Source: Mycoplasmopsis anatis (GTDB lineage Bacteria > Bacillota_I > Bacilli_A > Mycoplasmatales > Metamycoplasmataceae). Taken from it: a DNA stretch of 64,000 nt. Shown piece after piece: positions 16,479-26,346 of this stretch. Where the stretch lies: NCBI RefSeq assembly GCF_900660655.1, contig NZ_LR215035.1, positions 868,001 to 932,000 on the forward strand, in the 5' to 3' direction. Within the stretch, counting starts at the first letter, position 1, and every line of letters starts with the position of its first letter. The translations under genes and the position numbers were made by a program. The notes beneath the pieces are model-generated. The model was not told the DNA's origin. It was given only the letters and a program-made list of their open reading frames with translations, and did no database searches.

Positions 16479-16847
16479 TTATTTACCTTTCTTTCCAGCA
16501 ACTGTTTTTCTAGGTCCCTTACGTGTACGAGCATTCTTTTGAGTTGATTGTCCACGTACTGGTAATCCTTTACGGTGTCTAATTCCACGATAACATTTAA
16601 TTTCCATTAAACGTTTGATGTTTAAGTTAACTTCTCTACGTAAATCACCTTCTGTTGTATAGTGTTTTGCTGCTTCACGAATTTTTGATAATTCATCTTC
16701 TGATAAATTTTTTACACGAGCATCTTCGCTTATCCCTGCTTCGGCACAAATCTTTTTAGCCAAGCTTGGTCCGATACCATAAATATATGTTAATGACACA
16801 ACAACACGTTTGTCATTAGGAATTTCAACGTTTAAAATTCTGGCCAT
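16479..16847 (-). CDS. rpsM: 30S ribosomal protein S13
   Basis: The 122-residue protein begins [25 protein letters not shown] and ends in the basic [18 protein letters not shown] tail that reaches the P-site tRNA and the B1 inter-subunit bridges. Length and order (rpmJ-rpsM-rpsK) are standard. Its start lies nine bases after the rpmJ stop. Confidence 0.97.
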   Translation of the reverse strand: MARILNVEIPNDKRVVVSLTYIYGIGPSLAKKICAEAGISEDARVKNLSEDELSKIREAAKHYTTEGDLRREVNLNIKRLMEIKCYRGIRHRKGLPVRGQSTQKNARTRKGPRKTVAGKKGK

Positions 16848-16855
16848 ATTGTCTC

Positions 16856-16969
16856 CTATCCTTGTCTTTGTTTGTGTTTAGGTAATTCACAAATTACTCT
16901 AATAACACCTTTACGTTTAATAATTTTGCAATCTTTACACATTCTTTTAACACTAGCTCTAACTTTCAT
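16856..16969 (-). CDS. rpmJ: 50S ribosomal protein L36
   Basis: This tiny gene gives 37 residues, [20 protein letters not shown] to the C-terminal HKQRQG. Cys11, Cys14, Cys27 and His32 form the zinc site of the C+ type of L36. The upstream AAGGAG fits the start. It sits 14 bases after infA. Confidence 0.96.
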   Translation of the reverse strand: MKVRASVKRMCKDCKIIKRKGVIRVICELPKHKQRQG

Positions 16970-16983
16970 TTTAGCTCCTTTAA

Positions 16984-17199
16984 TTATTTGTGTCTATATA
17001 CAATACGCCCTTGTGTTAAGTCATAAGGACTAATATCTACATCAACTTTATCACCAGGTAAAATTCTAATGTGATTTACTCTCATCTTACCTGAAATATA
17101 AACTTTCATAGTCATGCCGTTTTCTAATTCTACTTCGTATGAATCTGTAGAGTAAACAGTTTTAACCACTCCAGTCATCTTTATTGCATCTTTAGCCAA
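16984..17199 (-). CDS. infA: Translation initiation factor IF-1
   Basis: The 71-residue OB-fold protein contains [22 protein letters not shown] and [31 protein letters not shown], the S1-like core of IF-1 that occupies the ribosomal A site during initiation. The start codon is TTG, seven bases after AAGGA, which itself overlaps the end of map. Gene order map-infA-rpmJ is conserved. Confidence 0.96.
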   Translation of the reverse strand: MAKDAIKMTGVVKTVYSTDSYEVELENGMTMKVYISGKMRVNHIRILPGDKVDVDISPYDLTQGRIVYRHK

Positions 17200-17200
17200 T

Positions 17201-17941
17201 TTAGATTCCTTTCGTTAAAACTACACCTTTTCCATTTTTGATTAAAACAGTATGTTCATAATGTGCTGTATTAGAACCATCTGTAGAAACTACTGTTCAA
17301 CCATCTTTTAGAATTTTGATTTTTTTTGTTTGTGTAATCATAGGTTCAATACAAATTACCATCCCATCTTTGAGTAATGGTCCAGTATTTTTTTTACCTC
17401 TATTTGGAATATTGGGATCTTCATGTAATTTAAGACCTATTCCATGTCCACAAAAATCATCAGGTGTGAAAAAATTATTTTTTTTAATTACCTCTCAAAT
17501 GGCAGCTGAAATATCACCTACCCTTGCACCAGGTTTTATTGCGTTGAGACCTGCTTCAAAAGATTGTTTAGCAACTAAGATTAATTTTTTATCAATTTCG
17601 CTAATCTCTCCTACACCTTTTGTAAAAGCACTGTCACTGTTGTATCCTTCTCAGATACAACCTAAATCAACACTTACTAGGTCTCCTTCTTTGATAACAT
17701 AATCTGAAGGAATACCGTGGATCAATTCATCATTAACAGATATACAGGCAGTTGCAGGAAACCCATATAATCCTTTAAATGCCGGAATGGCACCTCTTTT
17801 TACTATTTCTTTAAAAGCTAATTGATCAACTTCTTTTAAAGAAACCCCTGGTCTTACGAAATCTCAAACAATTTGTTTGACTTCTGCCAAGATTTTGCAT
17901 GATTTGGTAATTTTGTCTATTGCACTTTTATCTTTTATCAA
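17201..17941 (-). CDS. map: Methionine aminopeptidase, type I
   Basis: The rejoined frame gives about 246 residues. Metal ligands appear in [17 protein letters not shown] (two Asp), [17 protein letters not shown] (His) and CIEPMI, and a final HYEHTVLI supplies the last Glu/His set. The enzyme removes the initiator Met from nascent proteins. No ATG exists at the N-terminus: the TTG given is preceded by two in-frame ATT codons (17950 and 17947), and the only ribosome site, AGGA, lies 4-7 bases before those ATT codons. An ATT start adding three residues is therefore plausible. Confidence 0.9.
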
Positions 17942-17993
17942 ACTAATAATGAAATCCTAAAATATGTTAGTAATTATGTTTTAAATTGTATTA

Positions 17994-18641
17994 CTATTTT
18001 ATTTTTTTTAAAACACTATCTGCAACATTTTCAGGAGTATCAATAGCTTCAACCACAATCAATTTATCCTTGTTTTTGAAATATTCAATTAAAGGATTAG
18101 TTTGCTCATTATAAATTTCTAATCTTTTGATAATAGAACTAGGTTCATCATCTTTACGTTGTTCTAAAATTCCATCACAATTTTCACATTTATCACCTTT
18201 AGAACTAGGTTTAAATTTGATGTGATATCCTGCTGCACACTTCGAACATGTTCTTCTACCAGATAATCTTTCTAAAATTATTGATTCTGGAGCATATAAT
18301 TCAACAACTTTATATTCAAAGTTTTCTATTGTTTCTAAAAATTTTGCTTGGTCAATTGTTCTAGGAAATCCATCAAGAATAATTTTTGTATTAGTTTTGA
18401 TTGTCTCGTCAATTTTATTCTTAACAATTTTATTTGTAATTTCATCAGGAACATATCCACCAGTTGTAACAATTTCCTGTACTTTTATACCTAATTCAGT
18501 TTTATTCTTGATTTCATTTCTAAAAATATTACCAGTAGATACATGCTCTAAATTCGTTAGATTAGCAATTATTGAAGCCACTGTACCTTTTCCAACACCA
18601 GGAGCTCCTAAAAAAATTAAATTACAATTTTGTTTTATCAT
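17994..18641 (-). CDS. adk: Adenylate kinase
   Basis: The 215-residue enzyme has the P-loop FLGAPGVGKGT (residues 10-20), the DGFPRTIDQA motif and a long-form LID domain with four Cys (TCSKC...KCENC, about residues 131-154) that should bind zinc. It interconverts ATP plus AMP and two ADP. Its ATG overlaps the last seven bases of secY (ATGATAA), so the two are translationally coupled. Confidence 0.96.
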   Translation of the reverse strand: MIKQNCNLIFLGAPGVGKGTVASIIANLTNLEHVSTGNIFRNEIKNKTELGIKVQEIVTTGGYVPDEITNKIVKNKIDETIKTNTKIILDGFPRTIDQAKFLETIENFEYKVVELYAPESIILERLSGRRTCSKCAAGYHIKFKPSSKGDKCENCDGILEQRKDDEPSSIIKRLEIYNEQTNPLIEYFKNKDKLIVVEAIDTPENVADSVLKKIK

Positions 18642-20056
18642 AGTAAACCATCTCCATTTACATTCTTAGAGTTAAAGTTAGCTTTAGTAACCCTTTTTGC
18701 TTTAGCTAACTTAACAGTTTTATTTCTTGCTTTTAACTGAGTAATTGTTTCAATCGCAACAGAGACTAAAATCATTAACCCTGTTCCACCAAAAGCAATT
18801 TGTGCAGGAAGAATGCCCAAAATAACTTGAATATGCTGCATACTTGCTAAAATAACAAGATAAAATGCACTAAACAAACTTAATCTAAAAACAACTCCAA
18901 TTAAATAATCTTGAGTTTCCTCACCTGGTCTAACACCTGGTATAAATGTAGAATTTTTTGCAAAATCTTCTGCTATCTTATCCACTCTAGATTGTTGAAT
19001 CCCCATTAAAAGAGAAAATACAAATGTAATAGCAACTAATAACGACAATCCGAATGGTTGAGTAAATTGTAAATTATGTTTAATTCATCAAGCTCCATAA
19101 TTATCTTTAGGTAAAATATTTGCAATCATTGTAGGGAACGAAATTACCATCATCGCAAAAATAACAGGCATAATTCCACCAGGATTTAATTTTATAGGCA
19201 ATTTCCCCATTTCTTTTGTATTTTTTGACCTTCCTGCTCCAACTTGCTGAATTGGAACATGTCTTTCACTATTATATACAATCGAAATAATCAAAATAAC
19301 TAAGAAATAACAAATTACATAGAAGCTAAAATTGATTAAACCTATTAGTGAACCACTTACTAAAAAATCGTTAGATAATTCCTTAAACGCAGATTGAAAT
19401 TGAATAGGCAATCTCATAGCAATACCTGTAAAAATAATTAAACTAGTTCCATTACCAATTCCTTTATTTGTTATTTCTTCAGATAAGAATAAACAAAATA
19501 ATGTTGCTCCAACCAAAATCATTGGAAGTATAAAATATACTATGACATTTTCGTTCATTCCGGTTGGGGAAACTATATTGATAAACGCACTTGATATACC
19601 ACCAGCAGTTAATGATTTTGTTAAGAAAATTGCTTGTGGAATAGCTATTACTAAAGTTATACCTCTAGTTATAATATTAATTTTTTTTCTTCCATGAGGG
19701 CCACTCTGACTCAATTTATAAATTGGTGGAAATAGTTTAGATTGAAGAATCATCATTATAAGTGAAGCATTAATAAATGGACTAATTCCTAATGCAAAAA
19801 TTGAGAATCTTGATAACCCACCACCACCTACAAGGTTTAGAGTATCAAAAAATGAATCACTATTGATACTTCTTGATGAATTTATTTTAACAAATGGGGC
19901 GGTTATTGTTGTACCAATTATGTAGATACTTAATAAAAGTAAAGTAAATAAAACTTTTTTAGTAATATCTTTGGTGCTTCAAAAATTTATAAAGTTTCTT
20001 TTTATATATTTCAATAATAAAAAAAGCTTATTTGATTTCCTTCTAAAAAAACTCAT
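18635..20056 (-). CDS. secY: Protein translocase subunit SecY
   Basis: The 473-residue protein (UGA read as Trp) has about ten hydrophobic helices. Recognisable blocks are the plug-side FALGISPFINASLIMMIL, the SGPHGRKKINIITR loop, the GIGNGTSLIIF motif, the KLNPGGIMPVIFA segment and RPGEETQDYL in the cytoplasmic ribosome-binding loop. It forms the membrane channel of the Sec pathway. The extra residues after the conserved end (GLLW) come from reading TGA as Trp before the real TAA. It appears to start a separate transcript with the small gene upstream, because a terminator follows rplO. Confidence 0.95.
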
Positions 20057-20167
20057 TTACCCTCACTTTTTATTAAATATAAATTGTATTTTAATTATAT
20101 TAAATTTAGTGTTTTTTTAAAGCAATTATGCTTGGGTTATTATTTAACTTAAAATAAGGGATATTAA

Positions 20168-20506
20168 TTAAAAAATTAATCAATGTCAGTCTTGTATTTC
20201 AGAAAAAGTCTTACCATAATCTTCTAAATTTCTTTTTTCAAAATCGAAGCTATTTAATAATTGTAATGCAGGAATTATATATCCACATTTATTATGCACA
20301 AACATTTTTTGACTTTTATAGTAGTTAAATTTTGGATTTTTTTGTGTACATTGTTTACATACATCAACTTCCTCAATTATAAATTTAAATAACATTGTTT
20401 CAAGTTCATCCATCAACTTTTCTCTCTTGTTAAAGGGTGTGCTATTAAAATTTTCATTGATAAATTTGATCTTATCATTTATTTGTTCTAACTTGTAAAT
20501 ATTCAT
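20168..20506 (-). CDS. Small Cys-rich protein of unknown function, inserted before secY
   Basis: The 112-residue product has a helical N-terminal half (residues 1-50) and then CKQC, followed about 20 residues later by HNKCGY, a pattern that could bind zinc with three Cys and one His. The C-terminus ends WHWLIF, with both Trp encoded by UGA. I do not recognise the family. The GGAGG ribosome site and the surrounding leader are almost the same as those of recA. It stands between the rplO terminator and secY, a place that has no gene in the usual spc operon, 112 bases upstream of secY. Confidence 0.75.
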
Positions 20507-20564
20507 ATAAACCTCCATACTAAAAATGAATATTTACTTTTAGTTGAACTAAAAAAGAACAAAT
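20507..20564 (-). promoter_or_regulatory. Leader of the Cys-rich gene, with an operator-like inverted repeat
   Basis: Besides the recA-like blocks, this leader contains a perfect 17-base inverted repeat (TTTTAGTT-G-AACTAAAA at 20538-20554). It lies about 32-48 bases before the start codon, where a regulator would act on a promoter. The counterpart in front of recA keeps the GTTCA half but is not palindromic. Confidence 0.45.
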
Positions 20565-20591
20565 AAAAAAAGTTGGTGAACTATCACCAAC
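20565..20591 (-). terminator. Terminator after rplO
   Basis: A perfect 8-bp stem (GTTGGTGA/TCACCAAC) with a four-base loop is followed by seven T on the minus strand. It ends the rpsJ-rplO transcript and separates secY and the alpha-operon genes from it. Confidence 0.92.
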
Positions 20592-20599
20592 AATTTGTA

Positions 20600-21040
20600 T
20601 TATTCTAAAATTTTTCCACCAGCAGCTTCAACAGCTTTTCTAGCTGATTCAGATACTTTGTGAATATTAATTGTTAAAGTTTTAGTTAATTGACCATTTC
20701 CTAATAATTTAATAGGTAATGTTCTCTTAATTAAACCTTTTTCAAATAATGTTTCTACTGACACTTCATCATTATTTTCAAAACATCTTTCAAGATCTTT
20801 AAGATTGATTACTTGATATTCAACATGGTTAACATTGTTAAATCCACGTTTTCCAATACGACGGAATCATGGTGTTTGACCCCCTTCGAATCCTAATCTA
20901 TGTCCTTTACGTTTGTTTTGTCCTGATTGACCTTTACCTGCTTGTTTACCTTTACCAGCTGCATGACCACGACCTTTACGGTGTTTTTCTGGTCTTGAAT
21001 CTTCGGTATATTTAAGATTGTGTAATTTAATTCTATCCAT
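20600..21040 (-). CDS. rplO: 50S ribosomal protein L15
   Basis: The 146-residue protein begins [20 protein letters not shown], followed by the Gly/Lys-rich [20 protein letters not shown] loop that threads 23S rRNA, and ends with [10 protein letters not shown]. rpmD (L30) is absent between rpsE and rplO, as in other mollicutes. The ATG overlaps the rpsE stop (TAATG). Confidence 0.97.
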
Positions 21041-21695
21041 TATAATAGTTCCTTTACATCTTTATCTCTAATTTCGGCAATTTTTTCAGGTGTTCTTAAT
21101 GTCTTAAGTGCTTTTACAGTAGCTTTAACAATGTTTGTTTTTGAACGCGATCCGTATGTTTTAGTAACGATGTTATTATATCCTGCTAACTCAGCAACAG
21201 CACGAACAGATCCTGAAGCAATAAGTCCTTTACCTTCAGGAGCTGGTTTTAACATAACTTTTGATGCTAAAAACTTAGCGTTTGTTTCATGTGGAATAGT
21301 ACCATTGTATAATGGAACATCAACAAGGTTGTTTTGAGCATCCTTAATAGCTTTTTTAATTGCATCAGGAACTTCGTTTGCTTTACCATGTCCATAACCA
21401 ACACGACCTTTTTTATTTCCAACCACAACAAAAGCTGAGAAGCTAAATCTTCTTCCACCTTTTACAACTTTTGTTACACGAGCAATGTCAACAACTTTTT
21501 CTGAAAATTCAGAAAATGCATCATTAACTTTTTTATCCTTTAAATTATTTCTTCTAGGTTTTTCTGAGTTAATTTTACTTTTTTCATTATTGTTTTCAGC
21601 ATTTTTAGCAGCAAGTTTTGTATTTCTTTTCTTAAGAGTTACATTTTTGTTCCTGTTTCTTCAACAGTTTTTTCGATTTTCTTTTGGTTTTCCAT
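21040..21695 (-). CDS. rpsE: 30S ribosomal protein S5, with an apparent -1 frameshift near the 5' end
   Basis: The conserved S5 body ([22 protein letters not shown] through [19 protein letters not shown]) is intact and ends in a TAATG shared with rplO. The only well-placed start, ATG at 21695 with AAGGAG ten bases upstream, opens a frame that stops after 18 codons (TAA at 21641-21639). The S5 frame has no ATG, GTG or TTG before residue Val of VVVGNKKG. One extra A in the five-A run at 21644-21648, or a -1 slip there, joins [17 protein letters not shown] to [10 protein letters not shown] and gives 218 residues. S5 is essential for decoding accuracy and assembly, so either the sequence has a one-base error or the ribosome or polymerase slips. 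Confidence 0.85.
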
Positions 21696-22045
21696 TAGAA
21701 TTTAACTCCTTTTTCTCTTACAGCCTCAGCGAATGCTTTAACACGACCATGATAAATATATCCACCACGGTCAAACACAACTTCTTTTATTCCTAAATCA
21801 ACAATTTTTTGTCCCATAACTGCACCTAATTCACCAGCAGCTTTAATGTTACCGCTATATTCTTTATTTGATAATGTTGAAGCACTTGTTAATGTAACTC
21901 CTTTAGAGTCATCAATTAATTGAGCATATAAATTTTGGTGAGACTTAAAAACATTTAAACGAGGTTTAGAACTAGTTCCAACGATGTGTTGACGTAAACG
22001 AACATGTTTAACTTTTCTAGCTTGATTTCTTGATAATTTTGACAT
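21695..22045 (-). CDS. rplR: 50S ribosomal protein L18
   Basis: The 116-residue protein starts SKLSRNQARKVKHVRLRQHI and ends FDRGGYIYHGRVKAFAEAVREKGVKF, both L18 hallmarks. L18 brings 5S rRNA to the 50S subunit; the 5S gene itself is not in this window. Its stop overlaps the putative rpsE ATG. Confidence 0.97.
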   Translation of the reverse strand: MSKLSRNQARKVKHVRLRQHIVGTSSKPRLNVFKSHQNLYAQLIDDSKGVTLTSASTLSNKEYSGNIKAAGELGAVMGQKIVDLGIKEVVFDRGGYIYHGRVKAFAEAVREKGVKF

Positions 22046-22066
22046 ATTTTATACCTTATACTTCTG

Positions 22067-22606
22067 TTATTTAGAAGCTGTTTTCCCTTCTTTACGTCTA
22101 ATTTTTTCACCTTTATATGAGATTCCTTTTCCTGAGTATGGATTAGGTTTTCTGATTGCTCTAACATTAGCTGCAAATTCTCCAACAGATTGTTTGTTGA
22201 TTCCTGAAACAATAACTATAGTAGGTTTAGGAACTTCAACTTTAACATCAGATGGAACATTTAAAATTACATCATGTGAATAACCAGCAGAAACATGAAG
22301 TTGATTATCTTTGTAAACTGCTTTATACCCAACACCATTAATTGCTAATTCTTTTTGGAATCCTTTTGAAACACCAATAATCATATTTGATATATGAGCA
22401 TTGGTTGTTCCGTGTAATTGTTTTGTGTGTTTTTCTTCATTAGCACGAACTGTTGTAACTTGATTATCTTCAACTTTTACTGAAATTAATGGACTGAATT
22501 GTCTTTCTAATTTTCCTAATTTTCCATTTACTGTAACTAATGTTCCATTTACAGCAACTGTTGTTCCAGCTGGAATATTAAGAACTCTATTTCCAACACG
22601 AGACAT
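22067..22606 (-). CDS. rplF: 50S ribosomal protein L6
   Basis: The 179-residue two-domain protein begins SRVGNRVLNIPAGTTVAVNG and carries the C-terminal signature KPNPYSGKGISYKGEKIRRKEGK. L6 lies near the sarcin-ricin loop and the factor-binding site. Order rpsH-rplF-rplR is standard. Confidence 0.97.
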   Translation of the reverse strand: MSRVGNRVLNIPAGTTVAVNGTLVTVNGKLGKLERQFSPLISVKVEDNQVTTVRANEEKHTKQLHGTTNAHISNMIIGVSKGFQKELAINGVGYKAVYKDNQLHVSAGYSHDVILNVPSDVKVEVPKPTIVIVSGINKQSVGEFAANVRAIRKPNPYSGKGISYKGEKIRRKEGKTASK

Positions 22607-22618
22607 AGAATTTACCTA

Positions 22619-23011
22619 TCAAATGTAGGCGATAACTTCACCACCAACATTTTCCTTTCTAGCTGTTTTATCAGTCATAATTCCTTTTGAAGTTGAAATG
22701 ATTGCTGTTCCATAACCTGACAATACTTTAGGTAGCTCGTCAGCTTTAACATATACTCTTAATCCAGGTTTTGAAATACGTTTAATCCCTACAATAGCTG
22801 ATTGTGAACCTTTATATTTTAATGTAACTACTAATGATTTTTCAACACCTTCACCTTCCACTGCATAAGATGAAATGTATCCTTCGGCTAAAATTAAGTC
22901 TAGAATTTTTGCTTTTTTATTTGAGTAAGGAATTGAAACAGTTTTATGTTTTCTTTGATTAGAATTTTTGATACGAACGATCATATCTGAAATAGGATCT
23001 GTAATAAACAT
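22619..23011 (-). CDS. rpsH: 30S ribosomal protein S8
   Basis: The 130-residue protein starts [21 protein letters not shown] and has the C-terminal [32 protein letters not shown] block that binds the central domain of 16S rRNA. The start was taken at the ATG overlapping the rpsN stop (TAATG) rather than at an upstream TTG inside rpsN. Confidence 0.97.
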   Translation of the reverse strand: MFITDPISDMIVRIKNSNQRKHKTVSIPYSNKKAKILDLILAEGYISSYAVEGEGVEKSLVVTLKYKGSQSAIVGIKRISKPGLRVYVKADELPKVLSGYGTAIISTSKGIMTDKTARKENVGGEVIAYI

Positions 23012-23196
23012 TATCAACTCGCTTTCTTCATACCTGGAATTTTACCTTCGTTAGCTAAGCCTCTGAAGCAGATACGACAAATTTTATATTTTCTTAAAAC
23101 TGAATGTGGACGTCCACATAATTCACAACGTGTATATGCACGTGTTGAGAATTTAGGGTGACGTTTAGCTTTTTCAATTAATGCTTTTCTAGCCAT
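23011..23196 (-). CDS. rpsN: 30S ribosomal protein S14, zinc type
   Basis: The 61-residue protein is the short C+ form, with zinc ligands in [10 protein letters not shown] and CRICFRGLA. It ends KKASW: the final Trp is a UGA codon before the real TAA, and the same final Trp is standard in this family. This is direct evidence for the UGA=Trp code here. Confidence 0.98.
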
Positions 23197-23744
23197 TATT
23201 TATCTCCTTTTTTCTCAAATGGTACACCAACTAATTCTAGTAATGTTCTAGCTTCATTGTTTGTTTTTGCAGTAGTTACAATTAATACATCAAGCCCCTT
23301 AATACGACGAATTTTATCAAACTCAATTTCAGGGAAAATAATTTCTTCTTTAATTCCTAAAGCAAAGTTACCTCTACCATCAAATGCTTTAGGGTTTGCT
23401 CCACGGAAATCACGGATACGTGGCATTGCAACGTTGATTAACTTTTCTAAGAAATCTCACATTCTTTCTCTACGTAAAGTTACTTTTCCACCCATAGGCA
23501 TTCCTTCACGTAATTTTCATGATGCGTTAGATTTTTTAGCTTTTGTTTGGAATGGTTTTTGACTTGTGATTTGTGTTAATTCATTTAAAACTTCTTCAAT
23601 AGCTTTTGAGTTAGAAACTTCTTTACCAGCTGTCATGTTAATAACAATTTTTTCGATTCTTGGAACTTCCATAATAGATGAGTAATTATATTTTTCTTTT
23701 AAAGCAGGAACTGCTTTTTCTAAATAAACTTGTTTTAAATTCAT
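23196..23744 (-). CDS. rplE: 50S ribosomal protein L5
   Basis: The rejoined frame gives 182 residues: [27 protein letters not shown] at the N-terminal side, [13 protein letters not shown] then UGA-Trp, the MWDFLEKL helix, and [27 protein letters not shown]5 contacts 5S rRNA and the P-site tRNA. The stop and the next start share TAATG. Confidence 0.97.
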
Positions 23745-23746
23745 AA

Positions 23747-24079
23747 TTAAATTTCCTTTTGAGTTTTCTTAGCGATTCTTACTTTTTTACCATCTTTATT
23801 TACTTGGAATCCAATTTTTGAGTATTGAGCATTTGAGTTTTTACCAGCTTTTTTAACTAAATACGCTACATTTGAAACATGGATTGGAGCTTCGATATTT
23901 GTGATTGAACCTTCTGTGTTCATTTGTGATGGTTTGTTGTGTTTTGTAACCATATTTAAATCTTTAATAATAACTGCTTGTTTTTTAGAATCTATTTTTT
24001 CAATTCTACCTGTTTTACCTTTTTCTTTACCAGCAATTACAATAACTTCATCACCTTTTTTAAATTTAATTTTATTCAT
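23747..24079 (-). CDS. rplX: 50S ribosomal protein L24
   Basis: The 110-residue protein contains the KOW motif [20 protein letters not shown] (residues 6-25) and [18 protein letters not shown]24 starts early assembly of the 50S domain I and sits near the tunnel exit. It follows rplN by 13 bases. Confidence 0.97.
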   Translation of the reverse strand: MNKIKFKKGDEVIVIAGKEKGKTGRIEKIDSKKQAVIIKDLNMVTKHNKPSQMNTEGSITNIEAPIHVSNVAYLVKKAGKNSNAQYSKIGFQVNKDGKKVRIAKKTQKEI

Positions 24080-24092
24080 GAATGACTCCTTA

Positions 24093-24458
24093 TTATAATA
24101 CTTCAGGTGCTAGTGAAACGATTTTTGGGAATCTTTCACGTATTTCACGAGCAACTGGTCCGAACACACGTGTTCCACGTGGTGATAAGTCTTCTTTTAG
24201 TAAAACAACAGCATTATCATCAAAACGAATATATGAACCGTTTGAACGTTTGATTCCATAACGACTTCTTACAACAACAGCTTTAACAACTTGTCCTGCT
24301 TTAACTCCACCATTAGGAATTGCTTTTTTAACAGAACATACAACAATATCACCAATTTTTGCCACTTTCTTTTTACTTCCACCTAAAATACGAATAACAC
24401 CGATTTCTTTTGCACCAGAGTTATCTGCAACATTAGCTCTTGATAATTCTATTAACAT
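24093..24458 (-). CDS. rplN: 50S ribosomal protein L14
   Basis: The 121-residue protein reads [23 protein letters not shown], then [21 protein letters not shown] and the final [18 protein letters not shown], all typical of L14, which forms bridges to 16S rRNA. Its ATG overlaps the rpsQ stop. Confidence 0.97.
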   Translation of the reverse strand: MLIELSRANVADNSGAKEIGVIRILGGSKKKVAKIGDIVVCSVKKAIPNGGVKAGQVVKAVVVRSRYGIKRSNGSYIRFDDNAVVLLKEDLSPRGTRVFGPVAREIRERFPKIVSLAPEVL

Positions 24459-24733
24459 TAATTATCTCCTTGAGAAGTTTGGGCTTTTTCTTTGATTGAA
24501 ACTAATCTAAAGTGTTTTGTTTTTGAAAGTGGTCTAGTTTCCATGATTACAACAATATCGTTTAATCCAGCTTCTTGTTTTTCATCGTGTACCGCAAAAC
24601 GTTTTGTAGATTTATAACGTTTTGAATATAAAGTATTTTTCTTGTAAGTATCAACTGCAACAATAATTGTTTTTTGACTTTTACCTGCAGAAACTACTTT
24701 ACCAACACGTACTTTTCTTGCGTTTCTTTCCAT
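24458..24733 (-). CDS. rpsQ: 30S ribosomal protein S17
   Basis: The 91-residue OB-fold protein contains [20 protein letters not shown], the [24 protein letters not shown] block and [18 protein letters not shown]17 binds the 16S 5' domain. Spacing to rpmC is two bases. Confidence 0.97.
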   Translation of the reverse strand: MERNARKVRVGKVVSAGKSQKTIIVAVDTYKKNTLYSKRYKSTKRFAVHDEKQEAGLNDIVVIMETRPLSKTKHFRLVSIKEKAQTSQGDN

Positions 24734-24735
24734 AA

Positions 24736-24927
24736 TTATTTAGCTCCTTTTTCATTTAAAGCTGTCAACACTTTAGCTATGTCTTTTCTCATAGCATTAA
24801 TTTTGTGTGTTTGATCTAAACTTCCAGTAGCATTTTTGAATTTTAATGTTCATAATTCAGCTTTTAAATCATTAACTAATTTTTGTAATTCTTCAACTGA
24901 CTTATCTTTAATATCTTTGTATAACAT
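24736..24927 (-). CDS. rpmC: 50S ribosomal protein L29
   Basis: This short gene gives 63 residues, [20 protein letters not shown] with a UGA-Trp in [19 protein letters not shown], then [20 protein letters not shown]29 is a two-helix protein near the tunnel exit where signal recognition particle and trigger factor dock. The ATG overlaps the rplP stop. Confidence 0.96.
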
Positions 24928-25349
24928 TATTCTTCTCCTTGTGTTTTAGCTACTATTCTTCATTTAACTGGTAATTTGTGTCCTCCAAGACGAAGAGCTT
25001 CACGAGCTATTTCTTCTTTAACTCCACTTACTTCAAACATCATTGTATTAACTTTAACTGCTGTATATCATTTTTCTGGTGATCCTTTTCCTGATCCCAT
25101 ACGTAACCCAATAGGTTTAGAAGTTTTAGCAAAGTGAGGGAAAATTCTAATAATAACTTGCCCTTCACGTCCCATACGTCTTGTAATAGCAATACGAGCA
25201 CTTTCGATTTGACGTGCATCTACTCAAGCACTTGTAACTGCTTGTAAACCAAATTCTCCAAAAGCAACTGTGTTACCTTTTTGAGCACGTCTTTTATCGT
25301 GTTTTTGTAAGAATGGTTTACGATATTTAGTTCTCTTTGGTTGAAGCAT
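24927..25349 (-). CDS. rplP: 50S ribosomal protein L16
   Basis: The 140-residue protein starts [20 protein letters not shown], has [22 protein letters not shown] (Trp from UGA) and [20 protein letters not shown], matching L16 at the A-site tRNA elbow. It ends GEE at a TAATG shared with rpmC. Confidence 0.96.
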
Positions 25350-26002
25350 TATTTGTTATCTCCTTCCAAAATTTCTCCTAATGAAACTCAAACTTTAACA
25401 CCAATAGCTCCGTATGTTGTACGAGCTGTTGCTGTAGCATAATCAACATTTTGTCTTAATGTATGAAGTTTCATTTCTCCCTCTGAATATCCTTCAGTAC
25501 GGGCCATGTCAACACCATTTAAACGACCACTAACAGCGGTTTTTATTCCTTTCGCTCCTGAACGCATTGCATTTCTAATAGCCATTTTTTGTGCTGTACG
25601 GAATGATTCACGATTTTCTAACTTAATTGCAATTGACTCAGCAAGTAATCTAGCATTTAAATCAGGTTTTTTAAGTTCTACAACTTGAATATTTACATTT
25701 AGGTTTTTGTTTTTAATTGATTTTGTTAATTTAACTGTTAACTCAGCAATATTTTTACCTTCTTGTCCTAACATTGCTGCTGGTTTAGCTGTATGTACAA
25801 TAACAGTTACTTTGTTGTCTTGAGTTCTTCTAACTTCTACTTGTCCAATTTGGTATTGACGCACTAAAGCATCAAAGAAATTGTAAATTTTAGCATCTTC
25901 AACAAGTTTTGAACCGAAGTCTTTTTTGTCTTCATATCATGTTGTGTTGTGTGCTTTAGTAACTCCATAACGGAATCCGTTTGGATTAACTTTTTGTCCC
26001 AT
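25349..26002 (-). CDS. rpsC: 30S ribosomal protein S3
   Basis: The rejoined frame gives 217 residues. It begins [21 protein letters not shown], carries the KH-domain [21 protein letters not shown] and the C-terminal [24 protein letters not shown] block that faces the mRNA entry channel. Three UGA codons encode Trp. It overlaps rplV and rplP by TAATG at both ends. Confidence 0.97.
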
Positions 26003-26346
26003 TAGTTTCTCTCCTCTAATTTAACTGTTAAGTGTGATGTACGTTTGAAAATAGAATATGCTCTTCCTTGAGATCTAGGTTGAAATCTCTTTAGAGTTGG
26101 CCCTTCATTAACTAAAACTTCTTTAACAAATAATTTTGATGCGTCCATTCCATGATTGTTAGTTGCATTAGCAATTGCTGATTGGATTAATTTAATAAAT
26201 AAAGGAGATGCTTTTTTATTTGTATTATATAAAATACCAAGTGCTTCTCTTACGTCTTTTCCTCTGAATAAATCAGCAACTAAACGAGCTTTACGAGCAC
26301 TTACACGTTGCATTTTAACGTGTGCTACTGCTTGTACTTTATCCAT
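26002..26346 (-). CDS. rplV: 50S ribosomal protein L22
   Basis: The 114-residue protein has [24 protein letters not shown] and a beta-hairpin ending [21 protein letters not shown], which lines the exit tunnel at the macrolide-binding constriction. No insertion in the hairpin is seen. Confidence 0.97.
   Translation of the reverse strand: MDKVQAVAHVKMQRVSARKARLVADLFRGKDVREALGILYNTNKKASPLFIKLIQSAIANATNNHGMDASKLFVKEVLVNEGPTLKRFQPRSQGRAYSIFKRTSHLTVKLEERN

Noticed and set aside
21040-21426. A shortened S5 starting at the internal GTG before VGNKKG
   Set aside because: It would lack the N-terminal RNA-binding half, which is present and well conserved in the sequence upstream in the same frame.
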